Part shown: positions 8,408-16,630 of the stretch, piece after piece
Layout: every line of letters starts with the position of its first letter
Numbering within the stretch: position 1 is the stretch's first letter
Assembly: GCF_032922745.1 (NCBI RefSeq)
Contig: NZ_CP136693.1
Location: 1,302,001-1,366,000 of the forward strand
DNA: 64,000 nt
Source of the DNA: Marinobacter salarius
Lineage (GTDB): Bacteria; Pseudomonadota; Gammaproteobacteria; Pseudomonadales; Oleiphilaceae
Reading direction: 5' to 3'
Made by a program: the position numbers and the translations under genes
Notes under the pieces: generated by a model
Told to the model about the DNA's origin: nothing
Database searches by the model: none
Seen by the model: the letters and a program-made list of their open reading frames with translations, nothing else

Positions 8408-8983
8408 TCAGGGGCAGAGCGTGGGCAGGAAATACTCGCCGACCAAGAGGCTATGATGACCGCTGAAAAAACGGGAGCGGCGGGCCGCCATGGGTTGATG
8501 GCGGTTAGCCCGATGGCAAAGACCGGTCTCGAACGGCCCCCGTTGCCACTGTGGGTTGCTGAACAGATAGGCGCCGAGAGGGCGGCGTCCCAGGTTGCGC
8601 AGGCGGCGTCCACGCCCAGATAGGGTTGCCAATGGAATGATCGTACGGGCGAGCACCCAGGGGGTGTTGTCGCCGTTCAGGCAGACCTCGCGGATCCACG
8701 CATTCTGGCGCACCGGAATACCCAGGGTATGGGCCTCCTCCACAGTGGGGCGGGCAAAACCTTCCTGGAGGATATCCACGTGAAAGTGCTCGCGACATCG
8801 GAGTTGAAGCGCCCGGGTCAGTGAGCCCTCCAGCGTCAGCCAGTGGCTGAGCGGCCCGTGGATGGCCGGGTTCTTCAGCGCGGCTGCTGAAAAAGAGCGG
8901 TACCAGTCCGTAGCGGGGGTGGAGATGGCGTTTTCACCCTCAAACATGCTGGGTGCGTACCGGTCAAAGTCCCTTGACGGCAT
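8408..8983 (-). CDS. ubiC: Chorismate lyase
   Basis: Removes pyruvate from chorismate to give 4-hydroxybenzoate, the first committed step of ubiquinone synthesis. The family pattern is visible: SLTRALQLRCREHFHVDIL, then PVRQNAWIREVCL, then ARTIIPLATL and a carboxy-terminal ARRSRFFSGHHSLLVGEYFLP stretch. The chosen ATG at 8983 has GGGA five bases ahead and overlaps the 3' end of hpt by 20 nt; a start at 8947 (MFEGEN) would avoid overlap but lacks a ribosome site. Either way the protein is 179-191 residues, slightly longer than E. coli UbiC (165). Confidence 0.88.
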   Translation of the reverse strand: MPSRDFDRYAPSMFEGENAISTPATDWYRSFSAAALKNPAIHGPLSHWLTLEGSLTRALQLRCREHFHVDILQEGFARPTVEEAHTLGIPVRQNAWIREVCLNGDNTPWVLARTIIPLATLSGRGRRLRNLGRRPLGAYLFSNPQWQRGPFETGLCHRANRHQPMAARRSRFFSGHHSLLVGEYFLPTLCP

Positions 8984-9521
8984 AAATTCCCGGGGCGTTG
9001 CGCCAGTAACCTTTGTAATCCATGCCGTAGCCAAACAGGAAACGGTCCTCAACTTCCAGGCCGGTAAAGTCTGCCTTCAGGTTTGGCTTTGCCTTGCGAT
9101 CGTGTTGTTTGTCGACCAATACGGCCGTCAGAACCTCGCTGGCGCCATGGGCGAGGCAGTAATCTGCAATGGCGCAGAGTGTCGTACCCTCGTCAAGGAT
9201 GTCGTCAACGATCAGTACCGTGCGGCCATTCATATTGGCTTCCGGCTGCAGTTTCCACTCCAGGATGCCACCGGTGGTTTCCTGGCGGTAGCGAGTGGCG
9301 TGAAGGTATTCCGCCTGCACGGGAAACGTCAGCCTTGGCAGTAGGTGGCCGGTGAGGATAAGGCCGCCATTCATCACACAGAACAACAGCGGGTTGGTGT
9401 CCTTGAGGCGCCCGGTGATCTCTTCTGCAAGAGACTGGATGGCAGCCTGTACCTGCTGTTCGCTCACCAGGCAGTCGGCTTCGGCCATTACCTGATTCAG
9501 TTCGGCGACGGTGTCGGTCAT
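8964..9521 (-). CDS. hpt: Hypoxanthine-guanine phosphoribosyltransferase
   Basis: Salvages hypoxanthine and guanine to IMP and GMP using PRPP in the cytoplasm. The PRPP-binding loop is VLIVDDILDEGTTL (near residues 102-115), preceded by the FCVMNGGLILTGHL segment and followed by VLVDKQHDRK. 185 residues, the normal size. It heads an hpt-ubiC-ubiA run on the minus strand, in which ubiC probably overlaps its 3' end. The 264 bp upstream, shared divergently with rubA, should hold its promoter. Confidence 0.9.
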   Translation of the reverse strand: MTDTVAELNQVMAEADCLVSEQQVQAAIQSLAEEITGRLKDTNPLLFCVMNGGLILTGHLLPRLTFPVQAEYLHATRYRQETTGGILEWKLQPEANMNGRTVLIVDDILDEGTTLCAIADYCLAHGASEVLTAVLVDKQHDRKAKPNLKADFTGLEVEDRFLFGYGMDYKGYWRNAPGIYAVKGL

Positions 9522-9726
9522 AGCACTGGGGTCCTATCGTAAAACGGCCGATTATACCGGAGGTGGCACGCTGAAGGGAGGGGCGTTTCCCGGTTCGCCT
9601 GATGGAAATTCTGGCGATTGGCAGAAAACCCGTTGAATAGCCGTCGGCGACGGCATTGGTCAATGCCGCAGCGGTGGGTATGATGGTTTCCCAGTGTGAA
9701 TGGTGCCAACTCGGTGCATGAAAGAC

Positions 9727-9756
9727 TTGCGCGCACAATTGTCTGACAATTATTAT
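9727..9756 (+). promoter_or_regulatory. Candidate promoter of rubA
   Basis: TTGCGC at 9727-9732 and TATTAT at 9751-9756 with an 18-base spacer, 30 bases before the rubredoxin start codon. Matches are four of six and five of six; unconfirmed. The rest of the 264-bp gap (9522-9785) shows nothing else I can name. Confidence 0.4.
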
Positions 9757-9785
9757 CGCGCCCCAACGAGTTTCGGAGGAATGAC

Positions 9786-9953
9786 ATGAAGAAGTGGCAG
9801 TGCGTTGTCTGTGGATTTATTTACGATGAGGCGGAAGGCTGGCCGGAAGACGGTATTGAGCCCGGAACCGCCTGGGAAGACGTACCGGAAGATTGGGAAT
9901 GCCCGGACTGCGGCGTGGGTAAGGAAGACTTCGAGATGATTGAAATCGGCTGA
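9786..9953 (+). CDS. rubA: Rubredoxin
   Basis: 55-residue iron protein carrying one Fe bound by four cysteines: Cys6-x2-Cys9 and Cys39-x2-Cys42, with the conserved WPEDG and EDVPEDWECPDC text. It passes electrons from rubredoxin reductase to partners such as alkane hydroxylases (AlkB-type) or peroxide-detoxifying enzymes. A strong ribosome site, GGAGGA at 9775-9780, sets the start at 9786; the ATG at 9781 runs into a stop after one codon. The reductase gene follows after 36 bp, an arrangement also found in Pseudomonas and Acinetobacter. No alkane hydroxylase gene lies in the window. Confidence 0.95.
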   Translation: MKKWQCVVCGFIYDEAEGWPEDGIEPGTAWEDVPEDWECPDCGVGKEDFEMIEIG

Positions 9954-9989
9954 TACGCCGGTACCGCTGAACAGGTTTGGAGAGCAGTA

Positions 9990-11144
9990 ATGAACGCAGA
10001 CGCCCCTATCGTGATTGTGGGTACCGGATTGTCAGGCTATTCGCTGGCTAAGGAAATCCGTAAGCAGGACAAGGACATACCAATCGTCATGGTAACGGCG
10101 GACGATGGCTATAGTTACTCCAAGCCCATGCTTTCCACTGGCTTTACCAAGGGCAAAGAGGCCGATGAACTGGCGCAGGCGTCGGCGGAGGCAATGGTGG
10201 AGCAACTGAACCTTCAGCTGCGTACTTACACCACCGTGACCGGCATTGATCCGGATGCCCACGAACTTGTGCTGGGGGACGAACGGCTAGGATACAGCAA
10301 ACTGGTGTTGGCCTGGGGTGCCGATGTGATTCGCCTGTCCATTGCCGGTGACGGCCATGAGCGTGTCTTTTCCATCAACGACCTGATGGATTACCGAGCC
10401 TTTCGCAAGGCTCTGAAAGGCAAAAAGCGGGTGGCCATCATGGGCGCGGGCTTGATCGGGTGTGAATTTGCCAACGACCTTCGTAACGGTGATGTCGACG
10501 TGGATGTGATTGCTCCCTCTGATGCCCTGATGCCGGGGTTGCTACCTCCGGCCGCTGCGGAAGCGGTACGTGATGGGCTGGAGGGGCTGGGGGTCCGTTT
10601 TCATCTGGAAACAGTGGTGGAGCATATTGCCAACAGCGGGAATGGCGTTCGTCTGACCCTGGCCAATGGCGAGGAGCTGGACTCTGACCTGGTCATTTCC
10701 GCGGTCGGGCTGCGACCACGCACAGAACTGGCCGCTGCGGCGGGCCTGGAGACGCAGCGTGGCATTGTGGTCAATCGCGCCCTGGAGACATCAGCGCCCG
10801 ACATCTACGCGCTGGGGGATTGCGCCGAAGTTGACGGCCACGTGTTGCTGTATGTGCTGCCGCTGATGGCCTGCGCGCGCGCGTTAGCAAAGACGTTGGT
10901 GAGTGAGCCCACCGAAGTGAAGTACGGCACCATGCCGGTTATGGTCAAGACTCCCTGCTGTCCAACGGCGGTGTGTCCGCCACCGGTGAATGCGTCGGGC
11001 AACTGGGAAGTGAATGCAGACGGCCAGGATGTCCGCGCCCTGTTCAGGAGTGAGTCCGGCGAGGTTCTGGGTTTTGCGGTGACCGGCGGTTATGCGGTGG
11101 AGAAGCAGGCCCTGTCGAAGGAAGTGCCGCCGATTCATAGCTGA
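9990..11144 (+). CDS. rubB: Rubredoxin-NAD(+) reductase
   Basis: FAD flavoprotein that reduces rubredoxin with NADH. Amino-terminal FAD site IVIVGTGLSGYSLAKE (residues 6-21), second dinucleotide fold for NADH VAIMGAGLIGCEFA (near 150), and the FAD-closing motif APDIYALGDCAE (near 270). 384 residues, as in the AlkT/RubB family. It follows rubA and very likely shares its mRNA. Cysteines in KTPCCPTAVCPPP (near 330) are unusual-looking but occur in relatives. The start ATG at 9990 has GGAG (9979-9982) ahead. Confidence 0.9.
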   Translation: MNADAPIVIVGTGLSGYSLAKEIRKQDKDIPIVMVTADDGYSYSKPMLSTGFTKGKEADELAQASAEAMVEQLNLQLRTYTTVTGIDPDAHELVLGDERLGYSKLVLAWGADVIRLSIAGDGHERVFSINDLMDYRAFRKALKGKKRVAIMGAGLIGCEFANDLRNGDVDVDVIAPSDALMPGLLPPAAAEAVRDGLEGLGVRFHLETVVEHIANSGNGVRLTLANGEELDSDLVISAVGLRPRTELAAAAGLETQRGIVVNRALETSAPDIYALGDCAEVDGHVLLYVLPLMACARALAKTLVSEPTEVKYGTMPVMVKTPCCPTAVCPPPVNASGNWEVNADGQDVRALFRSESGEVLGFAVTGGYAVEKQALSKEVPPIHS

Positions 11145-11224
11145 TGGGCGAGATCAGGATTGCGAAAATCCCCAGCTTGCGGTAGAAATTCATTCGTGAG
11201 CTAACGATATTGACAGGAGCTGGC

Positions 11225-12082
11225 ATGCTTGAAGTAACCAGAAAACTGGTGGATCTGCTGGATCTCTCCCCCATCGGTGATGACCATTTCCAGGGGGACA
11301 GTGAAGATCTCGGCTTTCCCAACGTGTTTGGCGGCCAGGTTCTGGGGCAGGCGCTGATGGCCGCCAGTCGCACGGTGGAAGGTCGCCTGCCACACTCGCT
11401 GCATGCCTACTTCCTGCGCCCTGGAAATCACAGTATGCCCATCGACTACGAGGTCCAGCGGGTTCGGGACGGTGGCAGTTTTTCCGTCAGACGCGTGATC
11501 GCACGTCAGGGTGGCAAGGAGATCCTGACCGGCTCCATGTCGTTTCAGGTGGCCGAGGACGGCTTCGAACATCAGCTCGACATGCCCTCGGCACCGGATC
11601 CGGAAGGACTTAAATCCGAGCAGGAGCGCGGCGAACTGCTGGCACCTCATGTGCCCGAACATCTCCGCGACACTCTGACCCGGGATCGACCCATCGAAAT
11701 CCGGCCCGTAGACCCGGTCAATCCGTTGAAGCCTGAACCGCGTCCGCCCTACAAGCAGAGCTGGTTCCGTACTCAGGGGCACCTGCCGGATGACCCGGTG
11801 TTGCACTGTTGCCTGCTGACCTACGCGTCAGACTTCTCCTTCCTGGGCACGTCACTGAACCCCCATGGCGTGTCGTTTATGAACAAGAAGATGCAGATCG
11901 CAAGCCTGGATCATTCCATCTGGTTTCATCGTGAGTTCCGTATGGACGAGTGGTTGCTCTACGACAAGGACAGCCCCAGCGCATCTGGCGGGCGCGGCTT
12001 CAATCGCGGCAACTTTTTTGACCGCCAGGGCCGGCTGGTGGCGTCGACCACCCAGGAAGCCCTCATCCGTGAGCGAGGCTAG
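11225..12082 (+). CDS. tesB: Acyl-CoA thioesterase II
   Basis: Double-hotdog thioesterase hydrolysing medium- and long-chain acyl-CoA to free fatty acid and CoA. Family marks: SEDLGFPNVFGGQVLGQAL (residues 26-44), HSLHAYFLRPG, and in the second hotdog LTYASDFSFLGTSL and SLDHSIWFHREFR with the active-site Asp. 285 residues as in E. coli TesB. I chose the ATG at 11225 because CAGGAG lies seven bases ahead and the MLEVTRKLVDLLDL opening aligns with TesB. It starts 80 bp after rubB on the same strand; cotranscription is possible. Confidence 0.92.
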   Translation: MLEVTRKLVDLLDLSPIGDDHFQGDSEDLGFPNVFGGQVLGQALMAASRTVEGRLPHSLHAYFLRPGNHSMPIDYEVQRVRDGGSFSVRRVIARQGGKEILTGSMSFQVAEDGFEHQLDMPSAPDPEGLKSEQERGELLAPHVPEHLRDTLTRDRPIEIRPVDPVNPLKPEPRPPYKQSWFRTQGHLPDDPVLHCCLLTYASDFSFLGTSLNPHGVSFMNKKMQIASLDHSIWFHREFRMDEWLLYDKDSPSASGGRGFNRGNFFDRQGRLVASTTQEALIRERG

Positions 12083-12096
12083 GTCAGCGGAGATAG

Positions 12097-14661
12097 TTAG
12101 CCAAGCTTGCGGCTTCTGCCATGATGTTTGTAGTCGCCCAGCCAGACGATGATGTCGTCGAACGACAGTGGTGGCGTCAGGATATAGCCCTGTATCATGT
12201 CGCAGCCCATCTTTTCCAGTAGTTCCATTGTCTCTGTACTCTCCACACCCTCGGCTACAACGGCGTAGCCCAGGCTGTGGCACATCTCGATCGTGGTCTG
12301 GACAATGACGCGGTCACCAGCCTGGGACGTAAGGTCGGTGACCAGCGAGTGGTCGATCTTGATTTCGCTGGCGGGCAACCGCTTGATATACGACAGCGAT
12401 GAGTAGCCGGAACCGAAGTCATCAATGGACAGTGGGATACCGGTGGTGTGCAGGGAATTGAGGGCGCGTAGTGAGTTGACCGGGTCCTGCATCATTGATG
12501 TCTCGGTGACTTCCAGGATAATGGCCCCGCGATGAATGTGGTAGCTGCTCATCAGGCGCTGGACGTAGAGCGGGAAGTCTGGTTCCCGCAAATTGTTGGG
12601 GGAGATATTCACCGAGATATTGAGCGGGTAGCCCTTCTCCAGCAATCGCCCTCTCAGCTTCAGTGACTCTTCCAGTACCCAGCGTGTCAATGGCTTGATC
12701 AGCCCGGTTTGCTCGGCCAGGGCAATCAACTCGTCGGCGGGTATTGGCTTTTTCCTGTCGGGCCAGCGAATCAGTGCTTCGAGGCCGATCACCTCCCTGG
12801 TTCTCAGTGACAGTTTTGGCTGCAGGTACAGGGCCAGTTCACCGTGTTGAAGGGCATGTCGTAGTTCGGACACCAGAGTAAGGCGGTCAGCGCTGTAGGG
12901 GTCCCGCGAAGGCTGATAAGCGGCCAGCCCACGGTCTCGGGCGTCGTCCGAGCCCTGCGCAATAAAGGCGCGCCGGATCAGGGTGTTGGTGTCGGTGGCA
13001 TGATCCGGATAGATCGCCGAACCAGTGTGAGGGGCCAGCGGTAACTGCATGCCCAGATAGTCCAGCGGTTCTCGGATCTCCTCAAGCGCACGGACAATGG
13101 CACGGGGTGTATTCGAGATAACATCTGCTTCCATGACAAATCCGAAGGTGGCCGACTCCAGTGACGCCAGGTAGAAGCTCTGTTGATCGGTAATCTCCAC
13201 CGCACAGATACCGGGCAGTTCGCTGACGATGCTGTTAAAGCGCCGGGCGGCAAGCTCAAGCAGCCGGTCGGTATTGCGATGTCCAAGGGTTTTGGTGATG
13301 GCTGGAAGGTTGCTTAGGTGGATCACAGCAATGGAGAAGCGTTTGTCCGGCTCTCGATTGATCAGTTCGTTGATGGTCATTTCCAGGCAGGCGCGATTGG
13401 GCAATCCCGTTAACGGATTGTGCAGAGCTTGTTCGATCAGCCGCAGCTCTGCCGAACGCCTTGCCGCCATGGCGGTAATCTCTGCTTCGCGGGCACGAAC
13501 CTTGTCTTCACGCTCCTGGTAGAGCCGGGCGGCCAGGGCAATGGTCAACAGGACGGCTTCGAGCGCGGAACCGATTTCGATGCCATAGGCCGTTACGAAG
13601 CTGTTGGGCACAAAACCGTACTTATTGGCGGCGGTGATGGCGCTGCCCAGGGTAAGCAGGCCCCAGGCAATGGTGTAGTAGCCAGCCTGGGGGTTGCCAC
13701 GAATCCATTGCACGGGCCCCATGACGGTCAACAGCAGGCAACTGGGAATCGCCAGGGCAACCGTGAGCTTGCTGGCAATGCTGTAGTCGGTAATGAACGT
13801 CGTCACCGCCACCGCGATATTCACCAGCACCGTATACCATACAAGTTTGTCCATGCGCGGGCTGGTGGCGCGCAGGTTGAGGAAGGCGCGGGAGAATAAC
13901 AGGGTGAATATCAATGCTATGGGCACGGTCAGCATCATTGCCTGGTTGTGCAGCCAGGGCGACTCTGGCCAGAGCAACTGATAGGTGCTGCCATTCAGGC
14001 TGCCAATAAACATCAGGTAGCTGAGGGTCGACAGCACGTACAACAGGTACATGCGCTCCCGCAGGGCCAGGAAGATGAACAGGTTGAAAACGATCACCAT
14101 GATCAGGATGCCGTAATAGATCGCGTGCATCTGGTCTTCGATGGACGTGGCTTCAAAGTAGATTCGAGGGTCCCACAGCCTGACGGGGATCTGCATGGCG
14201 CCCTGAGTCCGAATCCGCAACAACACCTGGTAATCGTTTTGCGGATAGGTTTCGAAGGAAAACAGAAAGTTGCGGTGTTGAATCTGGCGCTGGGTAAAAG
14301 GTAAGCGATCGCCCGTTGATAGGCGTTGCCTGACGACACCATTCTCGATCAGGTAGAAGGTGATATCGTCGAGTTGCGGATAGCGTATCTCCAGTAGCTT
14401 GCGGTCACTGGATATGGCGGATATAGGAACGCGGAGCCACACGGTGTCGCGAATGTAGCCGAAGTTGGGGCTTTCGTCTTCCAGTGACTGCCACCGGTCG
14501 GAAGCAAGGGCTTCCCTGAGATCCATCTGTTCCGAAGGTGCCACCCGGATGTAGTCCATATCCGGTTCTGCAAAGCCGGGCGAAGCCGCGTTTGCCTGGG
14601 TTCCGAAAGCCATTATGACCAATGCGCCCGCCAGGGCGAACAACTGAGCAATATGGCGCAC
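12097..14661 (-). CDS. 7TM sensor with degenerate GGDEF and intact EAL domain (likely cyclic-di-GMP phosphodiesterase)
   Basis: 854 residues. Order: signal peptide (1-25), extracytoplasmic 7TMR-DISMED2 domain (about 35-170), seven-transmembrane 7TMR-DISM bundle (about 180-385), short coiled coil (390-415), GGDEF-type domain (about 415-575), EAL domain (about 595-845). The cyclase motif is replaced by ESATF (502-506) with the preceding Arg lost, so synthesis is unlikely. The EAL domain keeps EALIR from Glu628, NISPNN, LEVTETS, DDFGSGYSSL, EGVE and QGY, so cyclic-di-GMP hydrolysis is likely. The sensed ligand is unknown; DISMED2 domains resemble carbohydrate-binding folds. Confidence 0.88.
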   Translation of the reverse strand: MRHIAQLFALAGALVIMAFGTQANAASPGFAEPDMDYIRVAPSEQMDLREALASDRWQSLEDESPNFGYIRDTVWLRVPISAISSDRKLLEIRYPQLDDITFYLIENGVVRQRLSTGDRLPFTQRQIQHRNFLFSFETYPQNDYQVLLRIRTQGAMQIPVRLWDPRIYFEATSIEDQMHAIYYGILIMVIVFNLFIFLALRERMYLLYVLSTLSYLMFIGSLNGSTYQLLWPESPWLHNQAMMLTVPIALIFTLLFSRAFLNLRATSPRMDKLVWYTVLVNIAVAVTTFITDYSIASKLTVALAIPSCLLLTVMGPVQWIRGNPQAGYYTIAWGLLTLGSAITAANKYGFVPNSFVTAYGIEIGSALEAVLLTIALAARLYQEREDKVRAREAEITAMAARRSAELRLIEQALHNPLTGLPNRACLEMTINELINREPDKRFSIAVIHLSNLPAITKTLGHRNTDRLLELAARRFNSIVSELPGICAVEITDQQSFYLASLESATFGFVMEADVISNTPRAIVRALEEIREPLDYLGMQLPLAPHTGSAIYPDHATDTNTLIRRAFIAQGSDDARDRGLAAYQPSRDPYSADRLTLVSELRHALQHGELALYLQPKLSLRTREVIGLEALIRWPDRKKPIPADELIALAEQTGLIKPLTRWVLEESLKLRGRLLEKGYPLNISVNISPNNLREPDFPLYVQRLMSSYHIHRGAIILEVTETSMMQDPVNSLRALNSLHTTGIPLSIDDFGSGYSSLSYIKRLPASEIKIDHSLVTDLTSQAGDRVIVQTTIEMCHSLGYAVVAEGVESTETMELLEKMGCDMIQGYILTPPLSFDDIIVWLGDYKHHGRSRKLG

Positions 14662-14761
14662 GTAGTACCGATCTTGTGGTGATTGTCTGGGCCAGTATGG
14701 CGTTAACTTCAGGGGTGCTCAAGACCGATATCGCCAGTTTCCGTGCGTACCTGTGTCAGGA

Positions 14762-15208
14762 TTACAGTTGTTCAAGCCACTCCCGTACCCAGGGAATGGC
14801 TTCCATGTCCGGTTCGGTGGTTTCCAGGGCATCGATCCTTAGGGTGTCCCCCACTTTCCGGGCTGAAGTTTCGTATAAAGCCTCTTCCATCAGCTCAGCG
14901 GCGCCACAGAACGTGTCACCGTAGGAACTGTCACCAAGCACAATTACTCCAAACGGACGTGCCGGTTGTTGGGGCAGGTGCTCCCGCAATCTCAGATAGA
15001 ACGGCAGCAGGTTGGGAGGGAGCTCTCCCTGGCCGGTGGTTGATGTACACACCAGCAGTGGTTCGTCGTTCCCGGTGATGTCCTCCAGGTCGGGTTCCTC
15101 AAGGATCGTGATCCGATGCCCTTCCGGTTCCAGGGTTTTCTTCAAGGTACGTGCCGTCAGCAGGGCGCCACCATAAACGCTGCCGACCAGAATCCGGATT
15201 GAAGCCAT
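14762..15208 (-). CDS. MioC-like flavodoxin family protein
   Basis: 148-residue flavodoxin fold. FMN phosphate-binding loop VGSVYGGALLTA near the amino terminus, then LLVCTSTTGQGELPPNLLPF and VIVLGDSSYGDTFCGAA, the two flavin-contact loops, ending WVREWLEQL. This is the MioC/YqcA type rather than electron-transfer flavodoxin FldA, judged by the short length and the GQGELP loop. The ATG at 15208 has AGGA eight bases upstream and gives the standard MASIRILVGSVYG opening; the longer 15298 form would overlap the diguanylate cyclase gene. Its partner is unknown. Confidence 0.85.
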   Translation of the reverse strand: MASIRILVGSVYGGALLTARTLKKTLEPEGHRITILEEPDLEDITGNDEPLLVCTSTTGQGELPPNLLPFYLRLREHLPQQPARPFGVIVLGDSSYGDTFCGAAELMEEALYETSARKVGDTLRIDALETTEPDMEAIPWVREWLEQL

Positions 15209-15294
15209 GAATGGTCCTGTTGATTCGTAACGACAACCGTCCCTTGACGGCTGTCTGCGTTGGGGCCCGATCATAGCCGGTGATGCGGTAACGC

Positions 15295-16401
15295 TCAAGA
15301 TCCGGCTCCGGAAGGGCTGGTTTCCCTAGGGGAGGTTCGTACTCTGGGAGCAACGCGATTGCGCCCGTCTTCCTTGGCGCTGTATAGGTGGACGTCAGCC
15401 TGTTTCAGTAATTCATCCACTGAGCCGGTCTTGGCAATGGAGCAGATGCCGGCGCTGATGGTGACGGGCATGCGCTGGCCGGTAAAGGAGAACTCGGCAC
15501 TGGCGACCTCGGAGCGTAGCCGTTCTGCGAGAGTGAGAGCCTGTAGCAGTGACGTGTCCGGCAACAGGATCAGGAACTCCTCTCCGCCCCAGCGTGCGGC
15601 CACATCCGTTTGGCGGATAACGGTTTGCATCAATTCCGAGAAGGCCCGCAGTACGTGGTCACCGGCGTCGTGTCCGTAGTCGTCGTTGATACGCTTGAAG
15701 AGATCCAGGTCGATGAGAACGATGGAGAAATGGTGGCCGGAACGCCGGTACCTTGAATACTCCTCGTTCAGCCGATGCTGCATGTCCCTGCGGTTGGACA
15801 GGCCCGTCAGTTCGTCAGTACGGGCTGCATGTTGGTGGGTACGGGCCATATCCATCAACTCATTGCGTGCCTTCAGGCGACTGGCTTCCAGCACGAAACA
15901 GAAGATGGATTCGAACGTCAGCGTGGCGAAAAAACGGATCTTGAAGTCTGTGCTGTATTCGGCGGTCACCAACGGTAGTTCAGGGAACTGGAAAACCACG
16001 ACCGCCAGCAGGCAGCAGAATAACAATACCGCTGTGCCGGTTTTCAGATCGGTCAGGTAAAACAGCAGCGGCGGGAACACGTAGAACCAGAGTGGGCCGG
16101 TGTTGCTCTCGCCACCGGTGATGATCAGGTATCCGAACAGCAGGCCGACAATGGAGATCATGCCAGCCTTCTGATGGCGGCGGTTGCGGGAACGGGCAAA
16201 GGACAGCATGTTCATTGCCACCAGTCCCGCAAAGAACCAGAGCGAGAGGGCATGGTGGGTATGCGTTGCAAACCACGCCTTGGCGCCAATGCCCAGCAGG
16301 AAGAGGATGGCCATGGCTGACAGACCGGTCAGCAGGCGGGAGACGCGTTCCTCCTCGCCTTCGTCGGCTACTTGTTGGCTGGTATCGGGGAGTCTGGTCA
16401 T
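15295..16401 (-). CDS. Membrane diguanylate cyclase (GGDEF) with I-site
   Basis: Condenses two GTP to cyclic-di-GMP. The amino-terminal half has about six hydrophobic spans (roughly residues 24-175); the pattern is not one I can name with confidence. The carboxy-terminal GGDEF domain (about 195-355) keeps the active GGEEF at 272-276 and the product-inhibition site Arg263-x-x-Asp266 exactly five residues ahead, so it should be active and feedback-controlled. It is separated from the EAL protein by the flavodoxin gene; all three are on one strand but the 14661-14762 gap leaves room for a promoter. Confidence 0.9.
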   Translation of the reverse strand: MTRLPDTSQQVADEGEEERVSRLLTGLSAMAILFLLGIGAKAWFATHTHHALSLWFFAGLVAMNMLSFARSRNRRHQKAGMISIVGLLFGYLIITGGESNTGPLWFYVFPPLLFYLTDLKTGTAVLLFCCLLAVVVFQFPELPLVTAEYSTDFKIRFFATLTFESIFCFVLEASRLKARNELMDMARTHQHAARTDELTGLSNRRDMQHRLNEEYSRYRRSGHHFSIVLIDLDLFKRINDDYGHDAGDHVLRAFSELMQTVIRQTDVAARWGGEEFLILLPDTSLLQALTLAERLRSEVASAEFSFTGQRMPVTISAGICSIAKTGSVDELLKQADVHLYSAKEDGRNRVAPRVRTSPRETSPSGAGS

Positions 16402-16630
16402 GACACTTTTTGTTGTTGTCGATTTGTTGTTGGTGCTTTGTCCAGACTGCGTGAGCCGGGATAGTGAATCAGATTAGTCGAAGCGGGAAATCTGTACAGC
16501 GACTTTGGTCAAGCAATCACCATTATGACCGTTATGTTTCAATTTCATGGCAAAAAATTTATAGTTGCCGCCGTAAGTACTGTGAAACTGTAGCTTCCCG
16601 TATCCTCCCTGTTGCGAGACCTGACGTATT

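Noticed and set aside
9727..11144. Alkane-degradation cluster
   Set aside because: Rubredoxin and reductase alone are not enough; they also serve peroxide defence, and no alkB or alkane regulator is nearby.
13420..13899. Open frame within the GGDEF-EAL gene on the plus strand
   Set aside because: Rich in His, Gln and Gly and without domain features; shadow of the membrane protein.
16409..16436. TTGTTGTTG-type direct repeats upstream of the diguanylate cyclase
   Set aside because: Short low-complexity run without regular period or partner; not enough for a functional call.
16402..16630. Pho box upstream of pit
   Set aside because: Only a single half-site-like CGGTCATA on the minus strand was seen, without a second half at 11 bases.
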